This document shows positions 1 through 9,047 of a stretch of DNA of 64,000 nt, piece after piece. The notes beneath the pieces were generated by a model. The model was not told the DNA's origin. It searched no databases and saw only the letters and a list, made by a program, of their open reading frames with translations. Within the stretch, counting starts at the first letter, position 1; the number at the start of each line of letters is the position of its first letter. The DNA is from Skermanella sp. TT6 (GTDB taxonomy: Bacteria; Pseudomonadota; Alphaproteobacteria; Azospirillales; Azospirillaceae): contig NZ_CP067421.1 of NCBI RefSeq assembly GCF_016653635.2, forward strand, positions 744,001 through 808,000. The letters run 5' to 3'. The position numbers were made by a program, and so were the translations under genes.

Positions 1-278
1 CCAGCTTCGCCTTCATCCTCGGGCTCGTGCCGCTGGTGACCGCGCAGGGTGCGGGCGAACTGAGCCGTCGCGGCGTCGGCACCGCCGTGTTCGGCGGCAT
101 GCTGGCCGCCTCGCTGGTCGGCGTCTTCCTGATCCCGGTCCTCTACGTCGTGTTCCAGCACCTGCGGGAGAGGGTTGGCCGCGAACCGCCCGCGGAGCCG
201 GCGGCGTCGCCCTCGGCGCCTGCCGTCGTGCGCCCGGCGATGACCGGGGAGCTGCCGCGCGGAGCCCACGGCGACTGA
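1..278 (+). CDS. RND efflux permease, C-terminal end (partial)
   Basis: The open frame enters from the left edge. It encodes the last transmembrane helices of an inner-membrane RND (AcrB/HAE1-type) drug pump. Visible are a loop with VTAQGAGELSRRGVGTAVFGG, the usual segment before the final helix, and a last helix ending IPVLYVVF. A Pro/Ala-rich cytoplasmic tail of about 35 residues follows. Pumps of this family use the proton gradient to expel drugs or lipids through an adaptor and an outer-membrane channel. The start lies outside the window, so subfamily cannot be judged. It converges on the phosphotransferase gene with only 12 bases between stop codons. Confidence 0.85.
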   Translation, partial: SFAFILGLVPLVTAQGAGELSRRGVGTAVFGGMLAASLVGVFLIPVLYVVFQHLRERVGREPPAEPAASPSAPAVVRPAMTGELPRGAHGD

Positions 279-290
279 CGCCGGTGCCGG

Positions 291-1754
291 TCAGAGAAGC
301 CGGTCCAGGCCGTCGCACACGGCGGTGAGCACCTGGATCCGCGCGGCCCGCTTGTCGTTGGCCGGCACCAGAACCCAGGGCGCCCCGGTCGAGCCGGTCC
401 TGGCCACCATCTCGTTGACCGCCATCAGGTAGTCGTCCCAGCGCTCGCGGTTGCGATAGTCCTCCTCGGTGATCTTGTAGCGCTTCCGCGGGGTGTTCGC
501 GCGCTCCTCGAACCGGCGGAGCTGCTCGTCCTTGTCGATGTGCAGCCAGAACTTCAGCAGCAGCGAGCCGTGGTCGGTCAGCTGCCGCTCGAAATCATTG
601 ATCTCGTCATAGGCCCGCCGCCACTCCTCGGGCCGGGCGAAGCCTTCGACCCGCTCGACCAGGACCCTGCCGTACCAGCTCCGGTCGAAGATCAGCATCT
701 TGCCGGCGTGCGGCAGGTGCCGCCAGAAGCGCCAGAGATAGTGGCGCGCCCGCTCCTCGTCGGTCGGCGCCGCGACCGGCACGACGCGGCAATTGGCCGC
801 CTTCATGCTCCAGACCAGCCGGCGGATGGCGCCGCCCTTGCCGGCGCTGTCCCAGCCCTCGAACGCGAGCACGGAGGACAGGCCTTCCCGCCTGGCCCTC
901 AGGGACAGCTTGTGGAGGCGCCGCTGCTGGTCCTCCAGCCGGTCGCGGTAATCCTCCTCCGCGATCCGGCGGGACAGGTCGAGGCTGCCCAGGACGTCCA
1001 CCGGCCGTGCCGCCGGCTTCAGGGCCTCGGCGGTCCGGGTCGCCGGCGCGGCATCCGCCTCGTCCAGCCGGGCCGTGAAGGCGGCCAGCAGGTGCTCCGC
1101 GGCGCGCAGGTCGCGATGGCGGGCGTCGGTGCTCTCCACCACGGTCCAGGCGGCGCCGCCCGCGCTGGTCTCCTGCAGGTAGCGTTCGCACAGCGGCTTG
1201 ATCTCGTCGTAATGCTTGAAGATGATCCAGTCGCGCTGCTCCAGCTGCCAGCCGGAATCCTTCCGCTTCAGGCGGCGCCTCAACTCCTGCCTGGGCAGGT
1301 GCAGCCAGATCTTCACCAGCAGCATGCCGTCGGCCACGATCGCGCGCTCGAAGGTCCGGACATGTTCCATCCGGGCGGCGAAGCCGTCGCTGTCGATGCG
1401 GCCGAGATAGCGGTCGGCGATCGCGTCCAGCGCCAGTCCGCCGAAGAAAATGGCGGCGCGCCCCCGGGGCGGCAGCGCCATCCAGTAACGCCAGAATCGG
1501 GGCCGCTGCCTTTCCTCCTCGGTCTCCTCCTCGAACACCTGGGTATCGAGATAGCGGGCGTCCAGCCACTCGTTCAGCCGGTCTATCAGCTCCTCGCAGC
1601 CGATGCGGTCGTCGCCGGCGACCGCGATCAGGACCGGCACGTCTTTGCGCCTCAGGTGGAACTGCGCTTCCAGCAGCCGGGCCCGGAGGTCGGGCATGCG
1701 GGCCTTGTAGTCCTCCTTCGCCAGGGTGCTGCCGATTTCCGCCACGTCGAACAT
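291..1754 (-). CDS. pap: polyphosphate:AMP phosphotransferase (PPK2 class II)
   Basis: Encodes 487 residues, matching the length of two-domain class II PPK2 enzymes, which make ADP from AMP and polyphosphate in the cytoplasm. The N-terminal half is a degenerate kinase domain: GDDRIGCEE sits where a P-loop should be, around residues 48-56. The C-terminal half has an intact Walker A, EGWDSAGKGG (299-308), and the Walker B-like FDRSWYGR (356-363). The start was chosen because the bases upstream of ATG 1754 contain GGGAGGGG at good spacing; the frame stays open further upstream but runs antisense through the next gene. It lies 41 bases downstream of the AI-2E permease and could be co-transcribed. 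Expected role: nucleotide and polyphosphate balance under stress. Confidence 0.93.
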   Translation of the reverse strand: MFDVAEIGSTLAKEDYKARMPDLRARLLEAQFHLRRKDVPVLIAVAGDDRIGCEELIDRLNEWLDARYLDTQVFEEETEEERQRPRFWRYWMALPPRGRAAIFFGGLALDAIADRYLGRIDSDGFAARMEHVRTFERAIVADGMLLVKIWLHLPRQELRRRLKRKDSGWQLEQRDWIIFKHYDEIKPLCERYLQETSAGGAAWTVVESTDARHRDLRAAEHLLAAFTARLDEADAAPATRTAEALKPAARPVDVLGSLDLSRRIAEEDYRDRLEDQQRRLHKLSLRARREGLSSVLAFEGWDSAGKGGAIRRLVWSMKAANCRVVPVAAPTDEERARHYLWRFWRHLPHAGKMLIFDRSWYGRVLVERVEGFARPEEWRRAYDEINDFERQLTDHGSLLLKFWLHIDKDEQLRRFEERANTPRKRYKITEEDYRNRERWDDYLMAVNEMVARTGSTGAPWVLVPANDKRAARIQVLTAVCDGLDRLL

Positions 1755-1795
1755 CGTTTCCCCTCCCGTAATGATCTTTCGTGATGGTCGCCGGG

Positions 1796-2917
1796 TCACC
1801 GGCCGCCCGGCACCGGCGCGTCCTCGTCCTTCCCCCACTCCTGGATCAGGCTGTAGCCGATCGCCAGCAGCGTCGGGCCGAGGAAGATCCCGATGAATCC
1901 GAAAGCGATGATGCCGCCCATCACGCCGAAGAGGATCATGAGGATCGGGAGGCTGCCGCCCCGGCTGATGACGTAAGGCTTCAGGAAATTGTCGATCGTG
2001 CCGACGACCAGCAGGTTCCAGATGATGATGAAGATGCCCCATTCCCGCTGCCCCTCGGCGAACAGCCAGGCCGCCGCCGGTATCCAGGCCAGCAGGAGGC
2101 CGCCGGGAAAGAGCGACAGGAAGAACGAGAGGAAGCCCAGGAGGAAGGCGCCGGGAACCTGCGCGACCCAGAAGCCCGCCGTCGCCAGCACCGCCTGGAC
2201 CAGCGCCGTGCCGAGCACCCCGTGGACGACGCCTTTGATGGTGCTTCCCGCGATCTCCATCAGCCGGCGGGACCGGTCGCCGGCGACCCGCCTGAACACG
2301 GCGTCGGCCATCCGGACGACGGCGGTCCCGTGCACGTACAGGAAGAACGCGGTCAGGACGCTGACCGCCGTTTCGAAGATTCCGCCGGCCAGGGCGGCAC
2401 CCTGGGCGAGAGCCCAATCCCGGGCAGGTCCGACATAGGGCCGGAGGGATTCGGCCAGCCCCGCCCCGTCATGGGCCATCTCCTCCCAGGCGCGGGTCAG
2501 GTCGGGACCCAGGAAAGGCAAGTCGGCGATCCACCGCGGCGGCGGCGGCGGTCCCTGCTGGAGCAGCGACCGGATCCCTTCGGCGAGGCCGACGACGCCC
2601 TCCGCCAGGCGCGAACCCAGAATGACGAGGGGCAGCAGCAGCACCAGGGCGACCAGGAGGGTCATCACGACGGCGGCCGGTCCCTCGCGCCCGCCGAGGC
2701 GCTTCACCAGGAAACGGTAGATCGGCCAGGTCGAGAAGGTCAGGATGACCGCCCAGAGGATGGCGGCCAGGAAAGGCCGGAGGATGACGAAGCAGCCTAC
2801 GGCCAGGGCGAGGAGAAGCACCAGTCCGGCGGCTTCCTGCACGTAGGCCCGCGGCCCCGGCGCGGCGGCCGGTGCCGTTCCGGGCTTCGGCGTCGTCGCG
2901 ACCATGTCCTCAGGCAT
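1796..2917 (-). CDS. AI-2E family transporter (PerM/UPF0118)
   Basis: Encodes a 373-residue polytopic inner-membrane protein with about eight hydrophobic segments. These are two near residues 29-65, one near 83-102, and a dense C-terminal block. The C-terminal block carries the family signature region DNFLKPYVISRGG near residue 310, followed by GVMGGIIAFGFIGIFLGP. Family members include the proposed AI-2 exporter TqsA and sodium/proton exchangers, so the substrate cannot be read from sequence. A second in-frame ATG four codons downstream is a possible alternative start. Same strand as the phosphotransferase, which follows it. Confidence 0.88.
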   Translation of the reverse strand: MPEDMVATTPKPGTAPAAAPGPRAYVQEAAGLVLLLALAVGCFVILRPFLAAILWAVILTFSTWPIYRFLVKRLGGREGPAAVVMTLLVALVLLLPLVILGSRLAEGVVGLAEGIRSLLQQGPPPPPRWIADLPFLGPDLTRAWEEMAHDGAGLAESLRPYVGPARDWALAQGAALAGGIFETAVSVLTAFFLYVHGTAVVRMADAVFRRVAGDRSRRLMEIAGSTIKGVVHGVLGTALVQAVLATAGFWVAQVPGAFLLGFLSFFLSLFPGGLLLAWIPAAAWLFAEGQREWGIFIIIWNLLVVGTIDNFLKPYVISRGGSLPILMILFGVMGGIIAFGFIGIFLGPTLLAIGYSLIQEWGKDEDAPVPGGR

Positions 2918-3139
2918 CCGGGTTCTCCAAAGAGCACCTCGAGGATCACCGGGCAGCCCTCCCGGCCGGGTCAGCTTTCAGCCAAGTCTACGGCGATCAC
3001 CCGTTTTTCCGTAATCCGGGATTTCCCCTACGCCGGCTTGGCCGAGCGCCAAGGAAATGCCCTCGCGCACTTGCCTTACGGGGCGGGGCAGGCCCTTATG
3101 CTCCAGGCTCGCCCCTTACTGGTTCGGATCCTGGTGTAA

Positions 3140-5416
3140 ATGCGGAATGAAAAGTCGGAAAGCGGAAATCCGATCCCTGGATACGGTTCAAGACATCGAA
3201 AGGAGTGGTCGGATACGGGTGCCGCGATATTCGTCGTGACCATCACGGCCTGCATGGCGGCGGTACCGCTTATCGGTAACGGGTACTTCTACTTTTCCGA
3301 TGATTTCCAGATGATGATCATGCCGGTCATGCTGGAGATCGCCCGCCAAGTCACGGAATGGCAGATGCCCTTCGTCACCGGGCGATCCTGGCTCGGCGGT
3401 GCCATCTCCGCGGAATACCAGTACGCTATCTGGAACCCGGTATCGGTTTCCCTCTATGTCCTGATGGACCGTTTCGGCCGTTTGGACCAAGCCGCGGCCT
3501 TCTTCTCGATCTTTCATCTCTGCCTGCTGTCGGGCGGCATCTTCACGTTGTGCCGGGGATTTGGCATCCCGCGGGCCGGAGCCGTCGCCGCCGCGCTGGC
3601 CGGCGGAACCAGCATGTGGGTGGTTTATTGGGGCCAAGCGTGGGTGAACGCCCTGGTCGGCATCGCTTGGCTGCCCTGGGCGTCGGCCGCGCTCCTGCTG
3701 GCCTACCGGCGTGCGCTTCATGTCGGGCCGGCGGCGGTCGTGACCGCCCTGTCCCTCGTCAGCGGCTGGCCCTATACGGCAATCGCCCTGATCGTGGGCG
3801 CCGGCATCGCCCTTGCCGCGAGCCTCGTCCTGACCGGCCGGTTCCTGGCCTGCGTCCGGGTCGTCCTCGCCATGGGCCTGGGCGGCGCCATCGCGGCTCC
3901 GGCCTATCTTCCGCTGCTGTACTTCCTGCTGGAAGCGTCGATGCGCTCCCACGGCGCATCCTCGGATGTCCTCACGGCGCATTTCGACACCCTCCTCGCC
4001 GTCAGCCTTCCGATCTTCCCCAACGTCCTGAAGACCTTCAGCGGCGTGGAGCGCACCGCGCCGTCCCCGCCGATCCACTATGTGTCCTGGTTCATCCTGC
4101 CCGTCCTGGCCAATGCCCGCTGGACGGCCCTCGGCTTGAAGGACCGGCGGGGAGGGCTCGGCCTCGGCCTGGTCCTGGTGGCGGCCGCCTTCGGCCTGCT
4201 GTCCATGTACGGGGCCGGCTGGTATTTCCGCTGGCCCTTCCGGCTGCTGCCCTACTACCACATCGCGATCGCGGTCCTGGCGGGATGGCTGATGACCCGG
4301 ACAATGGGGGACGGGCAGGGGGTCTGGAATATGGGCAGGACCGCTCTCGCCTTCGCCGTTCCCCTGGCGCTCGGGTTCCTCAACCAGTCCGGCATGGCCA
4401 CGGACCAAGCCATCCTGCTCTCGTGGATCTGCGTGCTGGTCCTCCTCACCCGGTACTTCCAGAGGTCATGGCCGGAGTACTGGATGGCGATCCCCGTGGT
4501 CGGGCACGTCACCATTTTCGTCTACCTGACGGCCGTCTTCCCCCACAACGGCATGGTACCGCGATGGACGCCTCCGGTGGAGCGGCAGGCCCTGCCCGGC
4601 ATCGTCGATGCCCCCGGGGTGCGGCAACTCGCCCTTTACCAGCCGCCCGGGCGGGATGCGTCCTTCGGTTCCGGCAAGGCTTTGGACGATGCTTTCTGGT
4701 CCGAGCTGATGCCGGGAAACAACCTGCTCCACCATGACGTGGAGGCGATCAACGGCTACTCCGCCCTGGACCCACGGGGACTGCGCGAGGCCTTCTGCAT
4801 GGATTACATCGGGGCCAGCTGTCCCGACGCCGCGAAGCGGATCCTTTCGCCCGCCACGTCCGCGGATGGCGCCGCCGGGCTTTCGCTGCTCGACCTCACC
4901 CGGGTCGAGCGCGTGGTCGCCCAGCGGGGGCTCCATGCCGCGATTTTCGCCGCGGAGGCGGGAGGCACCTGGGTCCGGGCCGGATCGGGCAGGCATGCCG
5001 ATGTCTTCGTGAGGCGCGAGCCGCTCCCCCCGCGGCCGGGCAGCGTCTCGGTCCAGCCTCCGGACGTGCAGCTGCGGCTGGTCGAGAGGGGGCCGGACCG
5101 CGAGGCCTATCATCTGGACAAGGGGCATGGCGGCGGGCGGGTCGTCTGGGCACGGGCCTGGTATCCCGGGTACCGCGCCTTCCTGGCCGGCCGGCCTCTC
5201 GAGGTCGAGCCGGTACTGGGATTCCTTCCGTCCGTCGTGCTCCCTCCGGGCGAAGGGGGCGAACTGGTCCTCGACTACGTCCCGGCGGGGCTGCGGCCGG
5301 GCTTGGCGATCGCCGGCATCGCCCTGGCACTGGCCGGCGCCTTCTCACTCGGAAGCCTGCTGCTGAAACGGGAAAGGCGGGCAGGGGAGGGGATGTCGGT
5401 GACTGCCGAGGGCTAG
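3140..5416 (+). CDS. YfhO-like polytopic membrane protein
   Basis: Encodes 758 residues with an N-terminal transmembrane segment, a short acidic loop (YFSDDFQ), about ten further helices to roughly residue 460, a large extracytoplasmic domain (about 470-715) and one last helix before a basic tail. The C-terminal part (WARAWYPGYRAFLAGRP, then PGEGGELVLDYVPAG) resembles the beta-rich end of YfhO-family proteins. In Gram-positives these act in glycosylation of wall polymers with a GT-C-like fold. Here the substrate is unknown and the assignment is by resemblance. The upstream region has no convincing ribosome site; ATG 3140 is the only ATG ahead of the first helix. A hairpin directly after the stop suggests a monocistronic unit. 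Confidence 0.7.
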   Translation: MRNEKSESGNPIPGYGSRHRKEWSDTGAAIFVVTITACMAAVPLIGNGYFYFSDDFQMMIMPVMLEIARQVTEWQMPFVTGRSWLGGAISAEYQYAIWNPVSVSLYVLMDRFGRLDQAAAFFSIFHLCLLSGGIFTLCRGFGIPRAGAVAAALAGGTSMWVVYWGQAWVNALVGIAWLPWASAALLLAYRRALHVGPAAVVTALSLVSGWPYTAIALIVGAGIALAASLVLTGRFLACVRVVLAMGLGGAIAAPAYLPLLYFLLEASMRSHGASSDVLTAHFDTLLAVSLPIFPNVLKTFSGVERTAPSPPIHYVSWFILPVLANARWTALGLKDRRGGLGLGLVLVAAAFGLLSMYGAGWYFRWPFRLLPYYHIAIAVLAGWLMTRTMGDGQGVWNMGRTALAFAVPLALGFLNQSGMATDQAILLSWICVLVLLTRYFQRSWPEYWMAIPVVGHVTIFVYLTAVFPHNGMVPRWTPPVERQALPGIVDAPGVRQLALYQPPGRDASFGSGKALDDAFWSELMPGNNLLHHDVEAINGYSALDPRGLREAFCMDYIGASCPDAAKRILSPATSADGAAGLSLLDLTRVERVVAQRGLHAAIFAAEAGGTWVRAGSGRHADVFVRREPLPPRPGSVSVQPPDVQLRLVERGPDREAYHLDKGHGGGRVVWARAWYPGYRAFLAGRPLEVEPVLGFLPSVVLPPGEGGELVLDYVPAGLRPGLAIAGIALALAGAFSLGSLLLKRERRAGEGMSVTAEG

Positions 5417-5418
5417 GC

Positions 5419-5447
5419 GCCGGGCCGCAAGGATCCGCCGGCCCGGC
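5419..5447 (+). terminator. hairpin after the YfhO-like gene
   Basis: Perfect 8-bp stem, GCCGGGCC (5419-5426) pairing with GGCCCGGC (5440-5447), with a 13-base loop. It begins two bases after the stop codon at 5416. There is no clear T-run, so it may be a weak or Rho-assisted terminator. Confidence 0.5.
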
Positions 5448-5606
5448 AACCATGATGTTCCCGATGTGTCACAACCAGGGCTCGGGGGAAAGCACTGTGA
5501 TGGAGGATTGTGGCGCGGTAACCGACAAGGGAAAGCCGTCGCTTCGGCTGACCGGAACCGCCGGGCGGCGATGCCGAAGACTTGACGGCGAGGAGAAGGA
5601 GCAAAC

Positions 5607-5864
5607 ATGGACATGGATCTGTGGCATCTGGGAATCCTGCTCATTCTGACTTGGCTGGCGTGGTTGAACAGGCGCATCATCGTGTACTATCTCCGCTCGC
5701 GGCACCTCTTGAACCGGACCTTGGCCCGATATGTCTTGTTTTCATCCTCGGATGTCGTTCTCTCGAGCCTGATCCACCTGGGTGGATTCATCGGCGTGAT
5801 TCTTGTCTGCGAGGCCTACTATAGTTGGCATATGAGCGTGGCCGAGTACAACCTCCCCCGCTGA
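5607..5864 (+). CDS. small two-helix membrane protein, unknown function
   Basis: Encodes 85 residues. Helix 1 is about residues 5-27 (LWHLGILLILTWLAWL), followed by a basic loop with NRRIIVYYLRSRH. Helix 2 is about 50-70. A strong ribosome site (GGAGAAGGAG) precedes ATG 5607 at good spacing, which is the main argument that the gene is real. I do not recognise a family. Its last 123 bases overlap, antisense, the 3' end of the dioxygenase frame, so one of the two ends may be mis-assigned. Confidence 0.5.
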   Translation: MDMDLWHLGILLILTWLAWLNRRIIVYYLRSRHLLNRTLARYVLFSSSDVVLSSLIHLGGFIGVILVCEAYYSWHMSVAEYNLPR

Positions 5865-6785
5865 AGTCCCCTCGCCGCAGACATGTCGCCCTGCTCCCTT
5901 CTGCACGGAGGATGCCGAGGCCTGCGCCTTCAGGACGAAGTCGTAGGCGAGCCTCCGCCAGGGCCCCGCGCTCCCGTCCGGCGCGTCGCCGGGAGCGCCC
6001 TGCGGGCACGCCACGACCAGAGAGGGCTTGACGCCGAACGCCGCGTCGTCGGCGAGGTACGGGCCGTCGGCCGGGAAGAGCTGGGTGACCAGCGTCTCGT
6101 ACCCCTCCGCCGCGATCCTGAAATGGATGTGCGCCGGCCGGAAGGGATGTCGCCCGGTCGCGTTCAGCAGTTCTCCCACCGGGCCGCCTGCCGGGATCGG
6201 GTAGTGGGACGGCAGGATCGACCGGAAGGCGAAGCGGCCCCGGCCGTCGGCGCGGAAGCGCGCCCGCAGCGTCGGTTCCGTCAGTTCCGGGCGCTGCATG
6301 TCGTAGTAGCCGTTCTCGTCCGCCTGCCAGACATCGACGACGGCGTTTGCGAGCGGCCGCCCGTCGCCGGACGACACGGAGCCTTCTACATGGAGGCGCT
6401 CGCCCGGCTGCCCCCGCGCCATGTCGGCGCCAAGCGGCAATTCGGGGGCGTCGGCGGCGTGGAACGGGCCGGGCGGAGCGGTCTCGGTGGTTCCCCCGGC
6501 TGTCGGGTGGTTGATGGAATCGACCAGCATGGTGACGCCGAGCACGTCCGACAGCAGGACGAATTCCTGGCGTCCCTCGGTGCAGGCCCGGCCGGCGCGG
6601 GCCAGGAATTCGAGCGCGGCGCCCCACTCCTCGACCGTGAGCTCGACGTCTTGCACGAAGCCGTGCAGGTGCCGCACGAGGCTCGCAATGACGGCCTTCA
6701 GGCGCGGATCGCCGGTGTCGGCGAACCGGTCGATCACCTCCCGCGTGAGGGAGTTCCCGTCGAGATCCGTCATGAAATCCGGCAT
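5742..6785 (-). CDS. intradiol ring-cleavage dioxygenase (hydroxyquinol/catechol 1,2-type)
   Basis: Encodes 347 residues. An N-terminal dimerisation domain (about 15-90, with LVRHLHGFVQDVELT) precedes a beta-sandwich catalytic domain. The four non-haem Fe(III) ligands appear to be a Tyr in NGYYD, the Tyr in LPSHYPIP, and the two His in RPAHIHF. Family members open catechol or hydroxyquinol rings between the hydroxyls; hydroxyquinol-type is my preference from the N-domain. Odd: about 60 residues follow the usual end near DFVLKA. This tail is antisense to the small membrane gene and may be read-through after loss of the native stop. It starts eight bases after the cytochrome c stop, so the two are probably co-transcribed. 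ATG 6773 is an alternative start. Confidence 0.85.
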   Translation of the reverse strand: MPDFMTDLDGNSLTREVIDRFADTGDPRLKAVIASLVRHLHGFVQDVELTVEEWGAALEFLARAGRACTEGRQEFVLLSDVLGVTMLVDSINHPTAGGTTETAPPGPFHAADAPELPLGADMARGQPGERLHVEGSVSSGDGRPLANAVVDVWQADENGYYDMQRPELTEPTLRARFRADGRGRFAFRSILPSHYPIPAGGPVGELLNATGRHPFRPAHIHFRIAAEGYETLVTQLFPADGPYLADDAAFGVKPSLVVACPQGAPGDAPDGSAGPWRRLAYDFVLKAQASASSVQKGAGRHVCGEGTSAGEVVLGHAHMPTIVGLADKNHADESTQVDQARENDIRG

Positions 6786-6793
6786 GGCGGCCG

Positions 6794-7303
6794 TCACCCG
6801 GGAATCATGACGCCCAGATAGGGCGCTGTCGGCTTCTCGGACGGGCCGGCAAGGTCCGGCACCTTGTGCTGCACCGGCTTGAGGCTCCTGAGATAGGCCG
6901 CAAGGGCCTGGGCATCGGCGTCGGTGAGCTTGCCGTAGCTGTGATAGGGCATCACCGGGGCCAGGACACGGCCATCCGGGCGGACGCCGGTGCGGACGGC
7001 CGTGACGATGTCGGCCTCGCTCCAGCGACCGAGGCCGGTTTCCGGCTCCGGAGTCAGGTTGGGCGGGTAGAAGGTTCCGAGTCCCGGGACTTGGAATCCT
7101 ACCTCGGAGCCGCCGAGGTGACGCTGCGGATCGGGCTTTCCCAGCAGTGCCCCGGTGGTATGGCAGCCGCCGCAATCCATGATGGATGCTAGATATTCGC
7201 CCCGCTTCACGGTCTCCTCCGCGGCGGTCGGCGAGGTCGTCACGAGGGCCGCGCCGAGCAGCAGCGAGGTGGCGGCGGCACCGGCGGTCAGAATAGTGCG
7301 CAT
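6794..7303 (-). CDS. periplasmic class I cytochrome c
   Basis: Encodes 169 residues with a Sec signal peptide (hydrophobic 5-22, likely cleavage after TAA near 28). The single haem motif CGGCH has C44, C47 and H48; the axial Met is probably M118 in APVMPYHSYG. One mono-haem domain fills the protein, like the cytochrome subunits paired with periplasmic dehydrogenases. The next gene on the same strand is the dioxygenase. An electron-acceptor role in aromatic or alcohol oxidation is possible but not shown. The upstream TolB-like/TPR gene is on the same strand, 109 bases away. Confidence 0.88.
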   Translation of the reverse strand: MRTILTAGAAATSLLLGAALVTTSPTAAEETVKRGEYLASIMDCGGCHTTGALLGKPDPQRHLGGSEVGFQVPGLGTFYPPNLTPEPETGLGRWSEADIVTAVRTGVRPDGRVLAPVMPYHSYGKLTDADAQALAAYLRSLKPVQHKVPDLAGPSEKPTAPYLGVMIPG

Positions 7304-7412
7304 GGTCCGAAAATCCCTTGATCATCGTTGGATGACCGGAGTCTTACCGCGCGCGGCTTTCCCGGGCTCTCGCCGGACTTTTCCTGAACTGTCCGGAATT
7401 TTCCCGGATCTC

Positions 7413-8843
7413 CTACTCGGGCACCCCGGCTTTCCTGAGCCCTTCGATGAACACGTCGCGGTGGGCGAACTTGCCCAGGTTGCGGCGGAGCACGCTCAGG
7501 CAGAGGGGGGGACCCACCCTGTTGCGGATCTCGATGAACTCCCGGGCCTCGTCCAGCAGGCCCAGGTGGCCGCAGCAGCTGATCAGGGTGTTGTAGTGCC
7601 CGGAATATTCCGCGAAGGAGGAGACCGAGGCCCGTAGGAAGGGCAGCGCCTCCTCGAAATGCTGCGCCCCCAGGAGCGCCAAGCCGTGGATCGCCGTGTA
7701 GAGCCCGGAGAAGCCGTCCAGCGGGCTCATGCGCAGCGCGCGGCCGGTCTCGGCGATCGCCTCGTCGAAATGGCCTGCCCGCAGGAGCGCCCAGCCCAGC
7801 GCCGTGCGGCCGAGCGCGAAGCTCGGGTGGAGGCCGAGCGCGGTCCGGAGCTCCCCCAGGGCCCTCTCGTGCTGGCCCGCCGTGCTGAGGCACAGCCCCG
7901 AGACCATCCGGGCCCACGGATCGCTGGGATCGAGGGAAAGCGCATCCTGGGCATGTCCGGCCGCCTGACGGTAGCCCTCGCGCGCGTCGGGAAACCAGTA
8001 GCAGAGCGCCGCCCACCACAGCGCCCAGCTCAGCAGCGCGTGAGCGCGGGCATAGCCCGGCTCGATCGCGACGGCATGGCGCAGCAGGGCCTGGGCGTCC
8101 TCGTTCTGCCGGCGCCCCACCCGGTTGATCAGGCCCATGGCCCGCACGACCAACCCCCAGGCGTCGATGCTTTCCGGCGCCCTGCTGGAGACCCGGAACC
8201 CTTCCTCGGCGTAAAGGTGGGGCTCCACCGCGGCGACCACGCGCTCCGTGATGTCGTCCTGGACCGCGAAGATGTCCTGGAGGTCGCGGTCGTACCGCTC
8301 CGCCCAGATGTGCTTTCCCGTCTCGGCGTCGACCAGCTGGCCGGTGATGCGGATGCGCAGGCCCGCCGTCCTGACGCTCCCCTCCAGGACGTAGCGCACC
8401 CCGAGGTCCCGGGCGACCTGCCGGACGTCGGCCGGCCTGCCCTTGTAGACGAAGGAGGAGTTGCGGGAGATGACGAACAGCCAGCGCAGCCGCGCCAGCG
8501 CCGTGATGATGTCCTCGGTGATGCCGTCGGCGAGATATTCCTGCTCGGGATCACAGCTCATGTTGGCGAAGGGCAGGACCGCGATCGAAGGCTTGCCGTG
8601 GATCGTCGCCTCGGCGGGACCCGCGGCCGGCGCCGCGTGCCGGTCCGGTTCCCCTGCCGGACGGAAGGACAGTTTCGTATGGTTCTCCACGATGGAGAGC
8701 GTCTTGTCGGAGAACAAACCTATCAGCAGCTTGTCGACCGTGGATTTTCCCAACTTCGTCTTGAAGGCGAACTGCTCCCGCGACAGCCTTTCACGGGCAA
8801 GATAGTTCCTGATCGTCGCTGCGATACGCTTCTTGTCTTCCAA
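7413..8843 (-). CDS. TolB-like/TPR protein with N-terminal helical domain
   Basis: Encodes about 476 residues. The first 60 (DKKRIAATIRNYLARERLSREQ, then KSTVDKLLIG) look like a small helix-turn-helix or dimerisation module. Residues about 83-210 form the TolB-like alpha/beta domain (IAVLPFANMS, LADGITEDI, YVLEGSVR, WAERYDRDL) that is often fused to class III cyclases or winged-helix regulators. The rest consists of TPR repeats (about 230-450). No cyclase catalytic domain is present. TTG 8843 is preferred as start because GGAGG lies six bases upstream; GTG 8846 is the alternative. A regulatory or scaffolding role is likely; a true cyclase lies nearby on the other strand. Confidence 0.75.
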   Translation of the reverse strand: MEDKKRIAATIRNYLARERLSREQFAFKTKLGKSTVDKLLIGLFSDKTLSIVENHTKLSFRPAGEPDRHAAPAAGPAEATIHGKPSIAVLPFANMSCDPEQEYLADGITEDIITALARLRWLFVISRNSSFVYKGRPADVRQVARDLGVRYVLEGSVRTAGLRIRITGQLVDAETGKHIWAERYDRDLQDIFAVQDDITERVVAAVEPHLYAEEGFRVSSRAPESIDAWGLVVRAMGLINRVGRRQNEDAQALLRHAVAIEPGYARAHALLSWALWWAALCYWFPDAREGYRQAAGHAQDALSLDPSDPWARMVSGLCLSTAGQHERALGELRTALGLHPSFALGRTALGWALLRAGHFDEAIAETGRALRMSPLDGFSGLYTAIHGLALLGAQHFEEALPFLRASVSSFAEYSGHYNTLISCCGHLGLLDEAREFIEIRNRVGPPLCLSVLRRNLGKFAHRDVFIEGLRKAGVPE

Positions 8844-9047
8844 CACCGCCCTCCGATGTCGGCAGAGGTCGCCCCTTTCGGAAAGATGCCGGCCATTATC
8901 CGGAAAATCCAGACATATTCCGGATAGACCCGCGGAAACGAAACAGGCGTACAAGAAGGGCGTTCCGGGACCGGCGACCCCGTTCCGCAAGAAAACCCAG
9001 GACTTCGCCGCCGGCATCCCGATGCCCTGGAAGTGGAGGAACAAAGG

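Noticed and set aside
1755-2417. N-terminal extension of the polyphosphate:AMP phosphotransferase
   Set aside because: It is antisense or out of frame to the AI-2E permease and lacks family similarity. ATG 1754 has a strong ribosome site.
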